64,000 nucleotides of DNA from Flavobacterium flavigenum (GTDB lineage: Bacteria > Bacteroidota > Bacteroidia > Flavobacteriales > Flavobacteriaceae): NCBI RefSeq assembly GCF_027111255.2, contig NZ_CP114285.2, positions 682,001 through 746,000 of the forward strand. The letters run 5' to 3'. The notes beneath the pieces were generated by a model. It was not told the DNA's origin. It made no database searches and was given only the letters and a program-made list of their open reading frames with translations. This document shows, in pieces, positions 19,246 to 29,120 of this stretch. The first letter of the stretch is position 1, and each line of letters opens with the position of its first letter. Both the position numbers and the translations under genes were made by a program.

Positions 19246-20364
19246 TTAAACAATCGTAGATTGTCCGAGATGAACGTTGTCATTATTAAAATATAGTAAA
19301 TCGTCTTTGCTAAAAATAAAGTTAGAAACAAACTCTCCAACCTCATTAGTCCCAAATTTTGAATCAGCTCTTAAATCTATTGTTACTACCTTAAATTCAA
19401 TCGCTTTTTCTACTGCCTTGTAAATCACATTTGCTTCCTTAGACAACCCAAAATGTTCTAACAACATTGCTGCTGATAAAATAGAAGCTATTGGGTTAGC
19501 AATATTTTTACCTTTTGCCTGAGGATAAGAACCGTGAATAGGTTCAAAAAGTGCATTTTTTTCTCCTAACGAAGCAGAAGCCAATAAACCAATAGATCCG
19601 GTAATTACACTGGCTTCATCAGATAAAATATCCCCAAATAAATTCTCTGTCAAAATCACATCAAATTGTTTCGGATTCAAAATCAGCTGCATTGCGGCAT
19701 TATCTACAAATAAAAAGTCTAAAACTACATCCGGATAGCTTTCGCTAACTTTCTGCACAACTTTTCTCCACAGTCTTGAGGTTTCCAGAACATTGGCTTT
19801 ATCAACCATAGTCAGCTTTTTACGTCGGTTTTGAGCCGATTTAAAAGCCAAATGCGCAATTCTTGTAATTTCTTCTTCTGAATACTCACATAAATCCGAA
19901 GCATGCGTTCCTTCTTCATTTAAGGATTTTGCTCCAAAATAAGCACCACCTGTTAATTCTCTGAAAATAGTAAAATCAGCACCTTCAATGATTTCTCTTT
20001 TTAAAGGAGAAGATTCGATCAGTGATTTATAAGGTTTAATTGGACGTATATTAGCAAATAAACCAAGTGCTTTACGAAGTTTTAGTAATCCTTGCTCAGG
20101 ACGAACTTTTGCATTTGGATTATTATCATATTTAGGATCACCGATTGCCCCAAACAAAACCGCGTCAGTGTTTAGACAAAGATTTAATGTTTGTTCTGGC
20201 AGTGGATTTCCTGTCTTATCAATAGCAATTGCCCCCATGAGAGCTTCTTCAAACACAAATTCGTGATTATACACTTCGCCAATTGCATACAATGCTTTTT
20301 TAGCTTGTGCAATTACCTCCGGTCCAATTCCGTCTCCTGGTAAAACTGCTATTTTCAAATTCAT
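19246..20364 (-). CDS. leuB: 3-isopropylmalate dehydrogenase
   Basis: NAD-dependent oxidative decarboxylation of 3-isopropylmalate in leucine synthesis. It has 372 aa. It starts LKIAVLPGDGIGPEVIAQA and contains FRELTGGAYFG, the TMVDKANVLETSRLWR substrate region, LTENLFGDILSDEAS (metal-binding Asp residues) and EPIHGSYPQAKGKNIANP (NAD site). It begins 42 bp after leuA and is co-directional with it. The isomerase genes leuC and leuD, normally between or beside these, are not in the window. Confidence 0.95.
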   Translation of the reverse strand: MNLKIAVLPGDGIGPEVIAQAKKALYAIGEVYNHEFVFEEALMGAIAIDKTGNPLPEQTLNLCLNTDAVLFGAIGDPKYDNNPNAKVRPEQGLLKLRKALGLFANIRPIKPYKSLIESSPLKREIIEGADFTIFRELTGGAYFGAKSLNEEGTHASDLCEYSEEEITRIAHLAFKSAQNRRKKLTMVDKANVLETSRLWRKVVQKVSESYPDVVLDFLFVDNAAMQLILNPKQFDVILTENLFGDILSDEASVITGSIGLLASASLGEKNALFEPIHGSYPQAKGKNIANPIASILSAAMLLEHFGLSKEANVIYKAVEKAIEFKVVTIDLRADSKFGTNEVGEFVSNFIFSKDDLLYFNNDNVHLGQSTIV

Positions 20365-20406
20365 AATGCCTCGTTCTTTATGTATTTAAAATCTGATTTT
20401 TTCTAA

Positions 20407-21588
20407 TTAACTTCTTATTAAATCTCCCTGGATTTTGGAAGCTTCAATGATCTGATGAATATCTTCGTCTAAAACTTCTTTTTTAATGTCAGCAAATTTC
20501 AAAAACTCAATATATATAGTATCCAATTGTGTTTTAGTAAGTTCATAACCTACTTTTTTGGCTCTGTATGCCAAAGCTGCACGTCCGCTTCTTGCTGTCA
20601 AAATAATCGAAGATTCATTAACACCTACATCAAGTGGATCCATGATTTCATAAGTAGCTCTGTTTTTGATTACACCATCCTGGTGAATTCCGGAACTATG
20701 CGCAAATGCATTCGCCCCTACAATAGCTTTATTTGGCTGAACAATCATTCCCATACTTTCAGAAACCAAACGACTCATTTCATTTAATTCTCTTGTATTG
20801 ATGTTTGTATCTAAGTTAAGATAAGGATGTTGTTTAAAAATCATCACCACTTCTTCAAGTGCTGTATTTCCGGCTCTTTCACCAATACCATTAATAGTAC
20901 ACTCAATTTGTCTTGCTCCGTTGATTGCTCCTGCAATTGAGTTGGCAGTTGCCATTCCTAAATCATTATGACAGTGGCATGAAAGAATTACATTCTCAAT
21001 ACCTTTTACGTTTTCTTTTAAATATTTGATTTTTGCCCCATACTCTTCAGGCAGACAATATCCGGTTGTATCCGGAATATTTAATACAGTTGCTCCTGAT
21101 TTTATTACCTCTTCACAAACTTTTGCAAGGAAAGCATTATCAGTTCTACCTGCATCTTCTGCGTAAAATTCTACATCTTCAACATATGATTTTGCATGAG
21201 AAACGGCAGCTTTTGCTCTGGCGATAATATCTTCTGGTGTGGTATTTAATTTATGGAGTATGTGAGATTCTGAAGTTCCGATTCCAGTATGAATCCTAGG
21301 TCTTTTAGCATGCTTTAAGGCAGCAGCCGCAACATCAATGTCGTTTTTTACAGCTCTTGTAAGCCCGCAGACCGTTGCATTTTCTACAATTTTACAAATC
21401 TCAGAGACCGATAAAAAATCGCCCGGACTTGACACAGGAAAACCTGCTTCGATGATATCAACTCCCATTTTGTCTAGTCGTTCTGCAATAACCAATTTTT
21501 GATTGGTATCTAACTTACATCCTGGGACCTGTTCTCCATCACGCAAAGTGGTGTCAAAAATTTGAACTTTCTCTCTATTCATATTCAT
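20407..21588 (-). CDS. leuA: 2-isopropylmalate synthase, short form lacking the regulatory domain
   Basis: Condenses acetyl-CoA with 2-oxoisovalerate, the committed step to leucine. The catalytic TIM barrel is clear: [13 protein letters not shown] at the start, [15 protein letters not shown] with metal-binding His residues, and [16 protein letters not shown]. The protein stops at 393 aa after the linker subdomains and has no LeuA_dimer allosteric domain, whereas the E. coli enzyme has about 520 residues. Leucine feedback through that domain is therefore not expected. Homocitrate synthase or citramalate synthase are alternatives, but the leuB neighbour supports LeuA. Confidence 0.88.
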   Translation of the reverse strand: MNMNREKVQIFDTTLRDGEQVPGCKLDTNQKLVIAERLDKMGVDIIEAGFPVSSPGDFLSVSEICKIVENATVCGLTRAVKNDIDVAAAALKHAKRPRIHTGIGTSESHILHKLNTTPEDIIARAKAAVSHAKSYVEDVEFYAEDAGRTDNAFLAKVCEEVIKSGATVLNIPDTTGYCLPEEYGAKIKYLKENVKGIENVILSCHCHNDLGMATANSIAGAINGARQIECTINGIGERAGNTALEEVVMIFKQHPYLNLDTNINTRELNEMSRLVSESMGMIVQPNKAIVGANAFAHSSGIHQDGVIKNRATYEIMDPLDVGVNESSIILTARSGRAALAYRAKKVGYELTKTQLDTIYIEFLKFADIKKEVLDEDIHQIIEASKIQGDLIRS

Positions 21589-21616
21589 TTATTTAATGTA
21601 ATTTCACATCTTGAAA

Positions 21617-21624
21617 CAAATATA
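21617..21624 (-). promoter_or_regulatory. -7 promoter element of leuA
   Basis: TATATTTG on the minus strand, with a TTTC at 21644-21647 at 19 bp spacing as a weak -33. No leader peptide or terminator was seen between this and leuA. Confidence 0.4.
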
Positions 21625-21736
21625 TATTGTACTTCTTAAGTACGAAATTCATTTTAATGGAATTATACTGTTTATAAAACAATTTAAAAGTATTTAACGT
21701 ACTAAAAACCAATAAATTACATTATTATATTTTACA

Positions 21737-23281
21737 ATGGCTAACCATCAAAAAGATTTCTTATTTGTACTGATTAAGTCACTTTCTAAATCTGAAAAAA
21801 GACAGTTTAAAATTTTTGCAAGCCGTTTAGAAACGAGTTCAAATACTAAATTCATTGAATTATTTAATATTTTGGATAAGTCTGAAACTTATGATGAAAA
21901 GCTTATTTTAAAAAGCGGAATCATCAAAAAAGTTCAGTTATCTAACTTAAAATCCTATTTATACAAACAGATCCTGGTTAGTATCCGCTTAAATATTCCC
22001 AGCCAGAATATTCGATATCAACTACGTGAGCAAATAGACTTTGCTGTTATTCTATATAATAAAGGGTTATATAAACAAAGCTTGAAAATTTTGGATAAAA
22101 CTAAAATGATAGCCCTCGAAAATGATGAAAAATACATGGCCTATGAAATTGTTGAATTCGAAAAGTTAATCGAATCACAATATATCACAAGGAGTATCCA
22201 GGGACGTGCTGATGAGTTGGTTATTCAGGCTAAAGAACTAAATTATCGAAATACAATTTCAAGCAAATTATCCAATTTGTCATTACAGCTATACGGAATT
22301 ATGCTAAAAACCGGTTACGTAAAAAACGATGAGGAATACAAATATATAGATGACTATTTCAACAAACATATTTCAAAATTAGACGAAAGCAAATTTGGCT
22401 TCCGCGAAAAATATTGGTTTTATAATGCCAATTTGTGGCGCAGTTTCCTTGTTCAGGATTTTCTTGCGAGTTATAAATATGCTTATAAATGGGTAAGATT
22501 ATTTTATGACAACCCAAATATGATTTACCAGAATCCTGTATTTTTTCTAAAAGGGAATCACTACTTTTTAGAATCACTTTATATGCTGAAATACAAATCA
22601 AATTTCAAAAAATACCTAACGCTTTTGGAAGAAACAATTCAGGATCCAAGGTTTCCTGTTAATGACAACATTGCGTCGCTATCTTTTTTATACATCTATA
22701 ACAATAAACTCAACTATCATATTTTGGAAGGAACTTTCGCCGAAAGCGAATATTTGATTCCTGAGATTTTAGAAAAAATTAAAATTCACAGCGAACATCT
22801 TGATGAACATCACGAAATGTTGTTTTTTTACAAAATTGCCTCTATCTATTTTGGAAACGAAAAATACAATGAGTCCATTTATTATCTTGACAAAATAATC
22901 AACAATAAAAACCTGACGATGCGCGAAGATTTAATGTGCTTTGCCAGACTCTTGTCATTAATTGCACATTATGAATTAGGAAAAGATTATTATCTGGAAA
23001 ACCATCTTAAAAGCACCTACAAATTTCTATTGAAGATGAATGATTTACATGAGGTCCAGAAAGAAATCATTAAATTTATGAGAAACTTAAATAATTTTTA
23101 TCCTGCCGATATTAAAAAGGAATTCATCAAAATGAGGGAACGATTTATCGAATTAGAAAAAAACACTTACGAAAAAAGAGCTTTCCTGTATTTAGATATA
23201 ATTTCGTGGCTGGAAAGCAAAATTGAAAACCGTAAAATTGCTGATATAATAAAGGAAAAAGCAAAACTTTACAGTCGCTAA
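21737..23281 (+). CDS. Helical-repeat protein of unknown function
   Basis: A 514-residue soluble protein without signal peptide. It is mostly alpha-helical with repeated aromatic-rich helical pairs (IYYLDKIINNKNL, YKYAYKWVRLF, YKQSLKILDKTKMI), reminiscent of TPR arrays though no canonical TPR consensus is strict. The N-terminus (KDFLFVLIKSLSKSEKRQFKIF) looks like a conserved Bacteroidota opening. It is divergent from leuA across 148 bp. I cannot assign a function. Confidence 0.8.
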   Translation: MANHQKDFLFVLIKSLSKSEKRQFKIFASRLETSSNTKFIELFNILDKSETYDEKLILKSGIIKKVQLSNLKSYLYKQILVSIRLNIPSQNIRYQLREQIDFAVILYNKGLYKQSLKILDKTKMIALENDEKYMAYEIVEFEKLIESQYITRSIQGRADELVIQAKELNYRNTISSKLSNLSLQLYGIMLKTGYVKNDEEYKYIDDYFNKHISKLDESKFGFREKYWFYNANLWRSFLVQDFLASYKYAYKWVRLFYDNPNMIYQNPVFFLKGNHYFLESLYMLKYKSNFKKYLTLLEETIQDPRFPVNDNIASLSFLYIYNNKLNYHILEGTFAESEYLIPEILEKIKIHSEHLDEHHEMLFFYKIASIYFGNEKYNESIYYLDKIINNKNLTMREDLMCFARLLSLIAHYELGKDYYLENHLKSTYKFLLKMNDLHEVQKEIIKFMRNLNNFYPADIKKEFIKMRERFIELEKNTYEKRAFLYLDIISWLESKIENRKIADIIKEKAKLYSR

Positions 23282-23383
23282 TTAAATCGATAATTATATA
23301 TTAAAAATCTTAACTTAAGTCCAACAAAGTAATAACAAAACCTTAACAGCAAAAGAAAGATATATATCAGACCTTTGTAATGT

Positions 23384-23462
23384 AATAAACTGGTTATTTA
23401 TTATTTTGGTTTTGGTTAGTTAAATGATGCCGGCATCTTCGAGATTGCCGGCATTTTTTTTA
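23384..23462 (+). ncRNA. Candidate small RNA (or 3' UTR) ending in a strong terminator
   Basis: CTTTGTAATGTAATAA (23373-23388) resembles a -7/+1 region and recurs exactly at 31010-31025 upstream of a lipoprotein gene. From there about 75 nt without an ORF run into a strong GC-rich terminator. Alternatively the terminator just ends the transcript of the gene finishing at 23281. No homologous RNA family is recognised. Confidence 0.25.
23427..23462 (+). terminator. Strong intrinsic terminator
   Basis: ATGCCGGCATCT and AGATTGCCGGCAT pair with one bulged T around a TCG loop and are followed by nine T residues. Confidence 0.9.
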
Positions 23463-23542
23463 TATTTAAATTCCAGATAAAAAATCCAAATCCCAACCTT
23501 ATTGAGTTGAAATTTGGATTTTGGAATTTTAAATATTGAAGT

Positions 23543-24343
23543 TTAATTTCTAAGTCTTTCGTGGAGTAATTTAAAATACGAAAAAGCTTTTAATAATCTG
23601 CTTCCATGCCAGGAAAACATTTCGCCATCAACAAAAATGGTTTTGGCGTGATGAGTGAAACGTCCTAGTTCAAAAGCATCTTCTTCTTTGAAAGGGTAAG
23701 GCTCAGAAGAAAGAAAAACCAAATCAGGATCACCTTCCAAGCGCATTTTTTTTAGTTCAACTTCAGGGTAACGACCTTTATCGCCGTAGATATTTACAAA
23801 ATGATTCAGCTTTAATAATTCATCAATATAAGTATCATTACCGGCCACCATATATGGATTTTTCCAGATAAAATAGGCCGCTTTTTTGATTTCAATATCC
23901 TGAACGTATTTTTTAAAATCGCTTAAAGCGAAAGTTAACTTATCATTCCATTTTTGAGCTTCAGTCCGGCAGTTAAAAAGCTGCCCAAAATCTGAGATCA
24001 TTTGAAAATTATCCTCAACAGAAACAATATTCGTTACCCAAACAGGACAGATTTCACTCAACCGTTCCACAATATCAGCAGTGTTTTCTTCTTTATTACA
24101 GATAACAATATCAGGCTGCAGTAACTTTATCTTTTCAAAATGAATCTTTTTGGTCCCGCCTACAATTTTCTTTGTGGATTTTAAATGATACGGATGCACA
24201 CAAAACTTGGTAATTCCAATAATTTTTTCTTCTAAGCCTAAATCATATAATAATTCAGTTTGAGAAGGTACTAATGAGACAATACGCCTTGGAGCTGTTT
24301 CAAAAGAGTGCAAAGTACCTATTTGATCTATTAATTGTTTCAT
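23543..24343 (-). CDS. BtuF-like helical-backbone metal receptor (cobalamin/iron ABC-type binding protein fold)
   Basis: A 266-residue protein with the substrate-binding fold of class III ABC transporters (BtuF/FepB type). PRRIVSLVPSQTELLYDLGLEEKIIGIT and LLQPDIVICNKEENT are typical of the first lobe, YFIWKNPYMVAGNDTYIDELL of the second. There is no signal peptide or lipobox, so as written it would be cytoplasmic, as in a recurrent Bacteroidota subgroup. No permease or ATPase gene is adjacent. Ligand unknown; cobalamin or a related corrinoid is a guess from the fold. It lies 69 bp downstream of pyrF on the same strand. Confidence 0.8.
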   Translation of the reverse strand: MKQLIDQIGTLHSFETAPRRIVSLVPSQTELLYDLGLEEKIIGITKFCVHPYHLKSTKKIVGGTKKIHFEKIKLLQPDIVICNKEENTADIVERLSEICPVWVTNIVSVEDNFQMISDFGQLFNCRTEAQKWNDKLTFALSDFKKYVQDIEIKKAAYFIWKNPYMVAGNDTYIDELLKLNHFVNIYGDKGRYPEVELKKMRLEGDPDLVFLSSEPYPFKEEDAFELGRFTHHAKTIFVDGEMFSWHGSRLLKAFSYFKLLHERLRN

Positions 24344-24412
24344 GTTCAGGTTGCTTCTTGTTTAAAGTTTGTAGATTGTGAATTCTAACACCGGTTTCAC
24401 AAATTAAAACTT

Positions 24413-25240
24413 TTAAACCTTAAACTTTAAACTAAGAATTTCTTCCATTTCCTGCTGTACTTTCAAAGCCTCTTCCCTCGCTTTTTCAGCAAAATCAGTT
24501 CCATTTGAAGCATAAATAATTGCTCTGGCAGAATTTACAAGCAAACCAACCTTCTCATTCATTCCATATTTACAAACTTCAGACAAACTTCCGCCCTGAG
24601 CACCAATTCCGGGAACCAGTAAAAAACTATCGGGTACTATTTTCCTAATTTCAGTAAAATACTCCGCTTTAGTAGCGCCCACAACATACATCAGATTATG
24701 ACTGTTTTTCCATTCTTTAGAAGTCTCTAAAACTTGTTTGTATAATAGTTTTCCGTTAATATCTAAAGTTTGAAAATCAAATGCTCCTTCGTTTGAAGTC
24801 AAAGCCAGCATTATAGTGTGTTTATTTTCAAAAGCCAGAAAAGGTTCAACAGAGTCTTTTCCCATATAAGGAGCTACCGTTACACTGTCAAAGTTCAAAT
24901 CTTCAAAAAATGCTTTTGCATACATACTTGAAGTATTTCCTATATCGCCACGTTTAGCATCAGCAATCGTAAAAATTTCAGGAAATTTTTCATTTATATA
25001 ATTAATTGTTTTTTGAAGTGAAATCCAGCCTTTTATTCCATACGCTTCAAAAAAAGCTGTATTAGGTTTATACCCCACAGTCAAATCATGGGTAGCATCA
25101 ATTATGGCCTTATTGAACTCAAAAATAGGATCTTCGGTCTCTAATAAATGTTGAGGAATTTTGTTTAAATCAGGATCCAGCCCAACGCATAAAAATGATT
25201 TTTTTTGAAGTATTTGTTGGTGCAGTTGTTGTGTAGTCAT
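24413..25240 (-). CDS. pyrF: Orotidine 5'-phosphate decarboxylase (type 2)
   Basis: Last step of UMP synthesis. It has 275 aa, the length of the type 2 (long) subfamily. The catalytic Lys/Asp cluster is [16 protein letters not shown], and [14 protein letters not shown] opens the barrel. VPGIGAQGG and [10 protein letters not shown] are the phosphate-binding C-terminal elements. It is followed by the BtuF-like gene on the same strand; the two may share a transcript without a functional link. Confidence 0.95.
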   Translation of the reverse strand: MTTQQLHQQILQKKSFLCVGLDPDLNKIPQHLLETEDPIFEFNKAIIDATHDLTVGYKPNTAFFEAYGIKGWISLQKTINYINEKFPEIFTIADAKRGDIGNTSSMYAKAFFEDLNFDSVTVAPYMGKDSVEPFLAFENKHTIMLALTSNEGAFDFQTLDINGKLLYKQVLETSKEWKNSHNLMYVVGATKAEYFTEIRKIVPDSFLLVPGIGAQGGSLSEVCKYGMNEKVGLLVNSARAIIYASNGTDFAEKAREEALKVQQEMEEILSLKFKV

Positions 25241-25297
25241 TGGTATTTTTTTAGTTTTTCAATTCAAAAAACGATTTTTTAGAAAGTATGCAAAAAT

Positions 25298-25330
25298 AAA
25301 AAAAGCCACTCAATTAAGAATGGCTTTTAG
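25298..25330. terminator. Terminator after the OmpA/TSP3 gene
   Basis: AAAAGCCA and TGGCTTTT pair around a 12-base loop. On the minus strand a T run follows, 20 bp after the OmpA-family stop codon. Confidence 0.7.
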
Positions 25331-25350
25331 TATTTATATTTCGATCAGAA

Positions 25351-27531
25351 TTAGAAATTGCCTAAATAAACAATTTCTGTTCTTCTGTTTGCTGCTCTTC
25401 CTGCAGCAGTTTTATTAGATTTAACTGGTTTTGAAGCTCCAAAACCTTGTGAAGTTAAATTAGCAGGATTTACTCCTTTTTCAATTAAAGCATCCATAAT
25501 AACTTTTGCTCTTTCTTCAGATAATTTTTGATTTGCCTTAGCGTTACCTACATTATCAGTATGACCATAAATGGCAAATTTTGCGTTTGGATAGTTTTTC
25601 AAAATTTCTTTAATTGCATCAAGCCTTCCTGAAGTTTCTACCTTCTTAGCATCACTTAAGATAGCCTTACCAGATGTAAAGAAGATAGATTTTGCCTCAA
25701 CCTGTAATTGAGCCAAAGTAGCTTTACTAACTTCAGGACAACCTTTATTTTCTGCTGGACCTGCAACTAATGGACAATCATCAACGTTATCAGCAACTCC
25801 ATCTTTATCAGTATCTAAAACCGGACATCCTTTGTTTTCTACTAAACCTGCAACATTAGGACAAGCATCATCTTTATCCAAAACTCCATCTCCGTCTGTA
25901 TCAGGCCATGGGCAACCTTTATTTTCAACTGGGCCTGCAACTGTTGGGCATGCATCAACATTATCTAATAATGTATCTCCGTCACTATCTTTCCATGGGC
26001 AGCCTTTGTTTTCAACAGGACCGGCAACATCCGGACAAGCATCATCTTTATCAAAAACTTTGTCACCATCAGTGTCTGGCCAAGGACAACCATTGTTTTC
26101 AATTGGCCCAGCTACTTTTTTACAAGAATCTTGTTTATCTATTACCCCATCCTGATCTCTGTCTTTAAATTTCTTTTGGTAAACCGGAATTTTAATCCCA
26201 ACGTAAAAATCAGCTGCTTTTGATTCTTTAGAAACTAAATTAGAAACAATTGATCCTGAGCCAACAAATAAAGTACCTACACGTAATCCTGTACCCACTT
26301 GAGTTCCACTATATTCCATCCACGTAACAGGAACGTAAAAACTAAACCATCTGCTTTCGTATCGAGGTGCCAAACTTACTCTGTTAGCAATATTGGTCGC
26401 ATTTAATTTTGTATTTGAAACCATACTGATATCTCCATTAAGATTCAGATAGAATTTATTATGGATATTCCAGTCAACATCAGCATGAAGTGCTGTAGGC
26501 AAATTTGTTTTTACTCCTTTTGAAGTTGATGTTTTAGTGTAATTGGCATTCAATAAATCGTATAAATTATCTGTATCGTCAATCATTTCCTGAGTAACTT
26601 GACCATCAATATCATAGGTGTCAAGTTTTGATTTTTTATAATTTATAGAGCCAATATCCGTAACAGACAGCCCAAAACGTACTTTGTATTTATTCAAATC
26701 CCTGAAATTATTATCAGCAGGTTTAGCTTTACTTAAATCATATTTATCATAATCCGGTCTCCATTCGTAAACCAAACCAAAATCAAAACCTACTCCGCTT
26801 GAATTAATATCAAATTCATAATCTTCATTAGCCTCCCAATCCTGGCTTCCACCTATAGTCATTTCTCCAGTTGTAATCAATTTACTGTTTTCCGGATTGA
26901 TATCTTCTTGTAATGATGCAGTAGCATTCTTTCCTTGAATATATGCATTTCCAATACCTTGTAAATACTTAGCAGTTATACCACCCTTTAAAAAATGCTG
27001 ACCATTTTGATATAAAACTGCAGCATAAGAAAGTCCTAATTCTCCCCATGCGTGTGCAGCTCCGTTTGGACTACCAGCATTAAGGTTAAAATTGCTTGAA
27101 TGATCCAATCCATCTTTTACCTCGTCAACAAGACTACCATTAACATCTCTAAGATTTGTAATCGATCTTGCTCTGGTAAAAAGTGCCAATGTATGATTAG
27201 GCGCAATATTGAACATAAAAGACGGCCCCATAATATCCAGATTAACAATGGCACTATTTGCATTTGAAGGAGTCATTTTTGACTGACTATCAAAGTCATA
27301 ACCATCTTTAAAAACGTCAAAAAGTTTAACCCCGTACAAGTCATTACTAACAGCACTACTGACAGAAAACAAATTTACATCTGTTTTAAAACGGGAATCG
27401 GCTATTGATGCAGGGTTAAAAAGCACACTTTGCACACCGGCATAATTATCATTAAAATAACCTAAATACGACTGTGCCGTAGCAACAGCAGACGTTAAAA
27501 AAATAAATAAAATGAGTAATTGTTTTTTCAT
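25351..27531 (-). CDS. OmpA family protein with barrel domain and TSP type-3 repeats
   Basis: A 726-residue outer-membrane protein. Signal peptide 1-19 is followed by a large beta-rich N-terminal domain (about 20-455, of the DUF5723 type that starts YLGYFNDNYAGVQSVLFNPA). Five or so thrombospondin type-3 Ca-binding repeats follow at about 460-595, each of the form DTDGDGVLDKDDACP with VAGPVENKGCPW linkers. The C-terminal OmpA domain (about 610-726) shows IYGHTDNVGNAKANQKLSEERA, the peptidoglycan-binding motif, and GAS-KPVKSN. It probably ties the outer membrane to the cell wall. The repeats are similar at DNA level too. It is monocistronic. Confidence 0.92.
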   Translation of the reverse strand: MKKQLLILFIFLTSAVATAQSYLGYFNDNYAGVQSVLFNPASIADSRFKTDVNLFSVSSAVSNDLYGVKLFDVFKDGYDFDSQSKMTPSNANSAIVNLDIMGPSFMFNIAPNHTLALFTRARSITNLRDVNGSLVDEVKDGLDHSSNFNLNAGSPNGAAHAWGELGLSYAAVLYQNGQHFLKGGITAKYLQGIGNAYIQGKNATASLQEDINPENSKLITTGEMTIGGSQDWEANEDYEFDINSSGVGFDFGLVYEWRPDYDKYDLSKAKPADNNFRDLNKYKVRFGLSVTDIGSINYKKSKLDTYDIDGQVTQEMIDDTDNLYDLLNANYTKTSTSKGVKTNLPTALHADVDWNIHNKFYLNLNGDISMVSNTKLNATNIANRVSLAPRYESRWFSFYVPVTWMEYSGTQVGTGLRVGTLFVGSGSIVSNLVSKESKAADFYVGIKIPVYQKKFKDRDQDGVIDKQDSCKKVAGPIENNGCPWPDTDGDKVFDKDDACPDVAGPVENKGCPWKDSDGDTLLDNVDACPTVAGPVENKGCPWPDTDGDGVLDKDDACPNVAGLVENKGCPVLDTDKDGVADNVDDCPLVAGPAENKGCPEVSKATLAQLQVEAKSIFFTSGKAILSDAKKVETSGRLDAIKEILKNYPNAKFAIYGHTDNVGNAKANQKLSEERAKVIMDALIEKGVNPANLTSQGFGASKPVKSNKTAAGRAANRRTEIVYLGNF

Positions 27532-27755
27532 TAAATTGGGGTTTTAAGTTTAATTGGCGGCAAAACTACAATAATAGATTTAAAAACAGGTTAACAAATC
27601 ATTGAATCATATAACAACTTGTATTAATTATGTAGAAAATTATAGAATAGCGCTACAATAAATGCGAATTATAGAAGAGTTTGAAAAATTTATGTAACAA
27701 AACACAAAGAAAAGTTATTGAATTTTACATTATATAAATATTAAATAATAAAGTC

Positions 27756-27941
27756 ATGAATAGTACAGAAATAAAAGGAAACTGGAACGAGCTAAAAGGA
27801 AAATTAAAACAAAAATATGCTGATTTGACTGATGACGATTTGCTATATGAAGAAGGAAAAGAAGATGAAATGTACGGAAGAATCCAGCAAAAATTAGGTA
27901 AAACAAAAGAGGAATGGAATGATATTGTATCAAATTTGTAA
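27756..27941 (+). CDS. CsbD family stress protein
   Basis: 61 residues, [20 protein letters not shown]...GKTKEEW, the CsbD consensus. Members are small, highly charged and induced by general stress; biochemical role unknown. It lies 225 bp upstream-divergent from the OmpA-family gene and heads a cluster of stress and envelope genes. It has its own terminator. Confidence 0.92.
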   Translation: MNSTEIKGNWNELKGKLKQKYADLTDDDLLYEEGKEDEMYGRIQQKLGKTKEEWNDIVSNL

Positions 27942-27959
27942 ATCTCTTTCAACTTTCAT

Positions 27960-27995
27960 AAATGCCGCTTAACTAAAATTAGGCGGTATTTTTTT
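27960..27995 (+). terminator. Intrinsic terminator after csbD-like gene
   Basis: AATGCCGC pairs with GCGGTATT (one G-T) around a 14-base loop, followed by seven T residues. Confidence 0.75.
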
Positions 27996-28088
27996 GATTT
28001 TCAAAGTATAAAGCTTTAAAATTTCTGAATTAACATGAATTACTCAAAAACAAAATAAAATAGTTATCTTTAACCATATTTTTACAAA

Positions 28089-28640
28089 ATGAAATTATTT
28101 ATAAAATTTGATATTAATACAATTTGCACACTTTACCTAAAAGAAAAACTGGAAGAACAGAATTTGAATTTTTCTACTTTAGGATTTGGAGAAATTGAAT
28201 TAGAAGATAATCTTACTACTGAAGCATTAGATGAGCTTAAAAATAATTTAGAGCCATTTGGTTTTGAAGTAGTTGAGAATCAAAAAAGCGTTTTGGTTCA
28301 AAAAATAAAGGATGCTATAATAGAATTGGTTTATACTGATGACAACAATAATTATAAAAGTTCAGCTTATCTTGCTGATAAATTAAACCACAGTTATGGT
28401 TACCTGTCAAATGTATTTTCCGAAGTAACGTATTCTTCTATTGAGAATTTTATAATCATTCAAAAAATTGAAAGAGCAAAACAGTTAATGATTGTAAACG
28501 AAATGAGTTTAACCGAAATTGCTTTTTTACTGAATTATTCGAGTGTTGCGCACTTAAGTACTCAGTTTAAAAATACAACAGGAATAACTCCTTCAGCATT
28601 CTTGAGAATTATTAAAAAGCGTAGAGAAAATTTAAAATAA
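28089..28640 (+). CDS. AraC family transcriptional regulator
   Basis: A 183-residue regulator. The C-terminal half has two helix-turn-helix units: SAYLADKLNHSYGYLSNVF, then MSLTEIAFLLNYSSVAHLSTQFKN and the typical TGITPSAFLR end. The N-terminal 75 residues (KLFIKFDINTICTLYLKEKLEEQNL) are a small alpha/beta domain with no cupin. It ends 19 bp before the response-regulator gene, in the same direction, and likely regulates envelope/stress genes here; the signal is unknown. Confidence 0.85.
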   Translation: MKLFIKFDINTICTLYLKEKLEEQNLNFSTLGFGEIELEDNLTTEALDELKNNLEPFGFEVVENQKSVLVQKIKDAIIELVYTDDNNNYKSSAYLADKLNHSYGYLSNVFSEVTYSSIENFIIIQKIERAKQLMIVNEMSLTEIAFLLNYSSVAHLSTQFKNTTGITPSAFLRIIKKRRENLK

Positions 28641-28659
28641 AACCCAAATACCTTAATCA

Positions 28660-29109
28660 ATGCAGAAAAACGCATTACACATTTTACTCGCCGACGACGA
28701 CGAAGACGACAGACTTTTCTTTAAGGATGCTTTCGAAGAAGTAAAAGTACAAACCAAAGTCGAATTTGTTTTCGATGGTTTACAGTTAATGGAACATCTT
28801 ATGAATCCGGATACTAAATTACCTGATATTTTATTTCTGGATTTGAACATGCCCAAAAAAACAGGTAAGGAATGTTTGATTGAAATAAAAAAGACAGAGC
28901 ACCTGAAAAATCTGATAATTGCAATTTATTCAACATCTTCTTCAGATGAGGATATTGAAGACACATTTATTGAAGGTGCAAATATTTATATCAAAAAGCC
29001 AAGTGATTTTAATGCGCTTAAAAAAATTATTAATGAAGTTGTTACACTAAATTGGCATTATCATACATCAGGATTAAATCGTGATAATTTCTTATTAAGC
29101 CTTAAGTAA
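28660..29109 (+). CDS. Single-domain response regulator (Rcp1 type)
   Basis: A 149-residue receiver domain with no output domain. The acidic pocket is ADDDEDDRLFF, the phospho-acceptor is Asp61 in LFLDLNMPKKTG, and the switch Thr/Ser and Lys are in IYSTSSS and IYIKKPSDF. The LNMPKKTGKECLIEIK stretch is the phytochrome-type Rcp1 subclass, commonly fed by hybrid or orphan kinases. The histidine kinase gene begins 11 bp downstream, so they are probably a cognate pair. The output partner is not visible. Confidence 0.9.
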   Translation: MQKNALHILLADDDEDDRLFFKDAFEEVKVQTKVEFVFDGLQLMEHLMNPDTKLPDILFLDLNMPKKTGKECLIEIKKTEHLKNLIIAIYSTSSSDEDIEDTFIEGANIYIKKPSDFNALKKIINEVVTLNWHYHTSGLNRDNFLLSLK

Positions 29110-29120
29110 TTACAATAATA

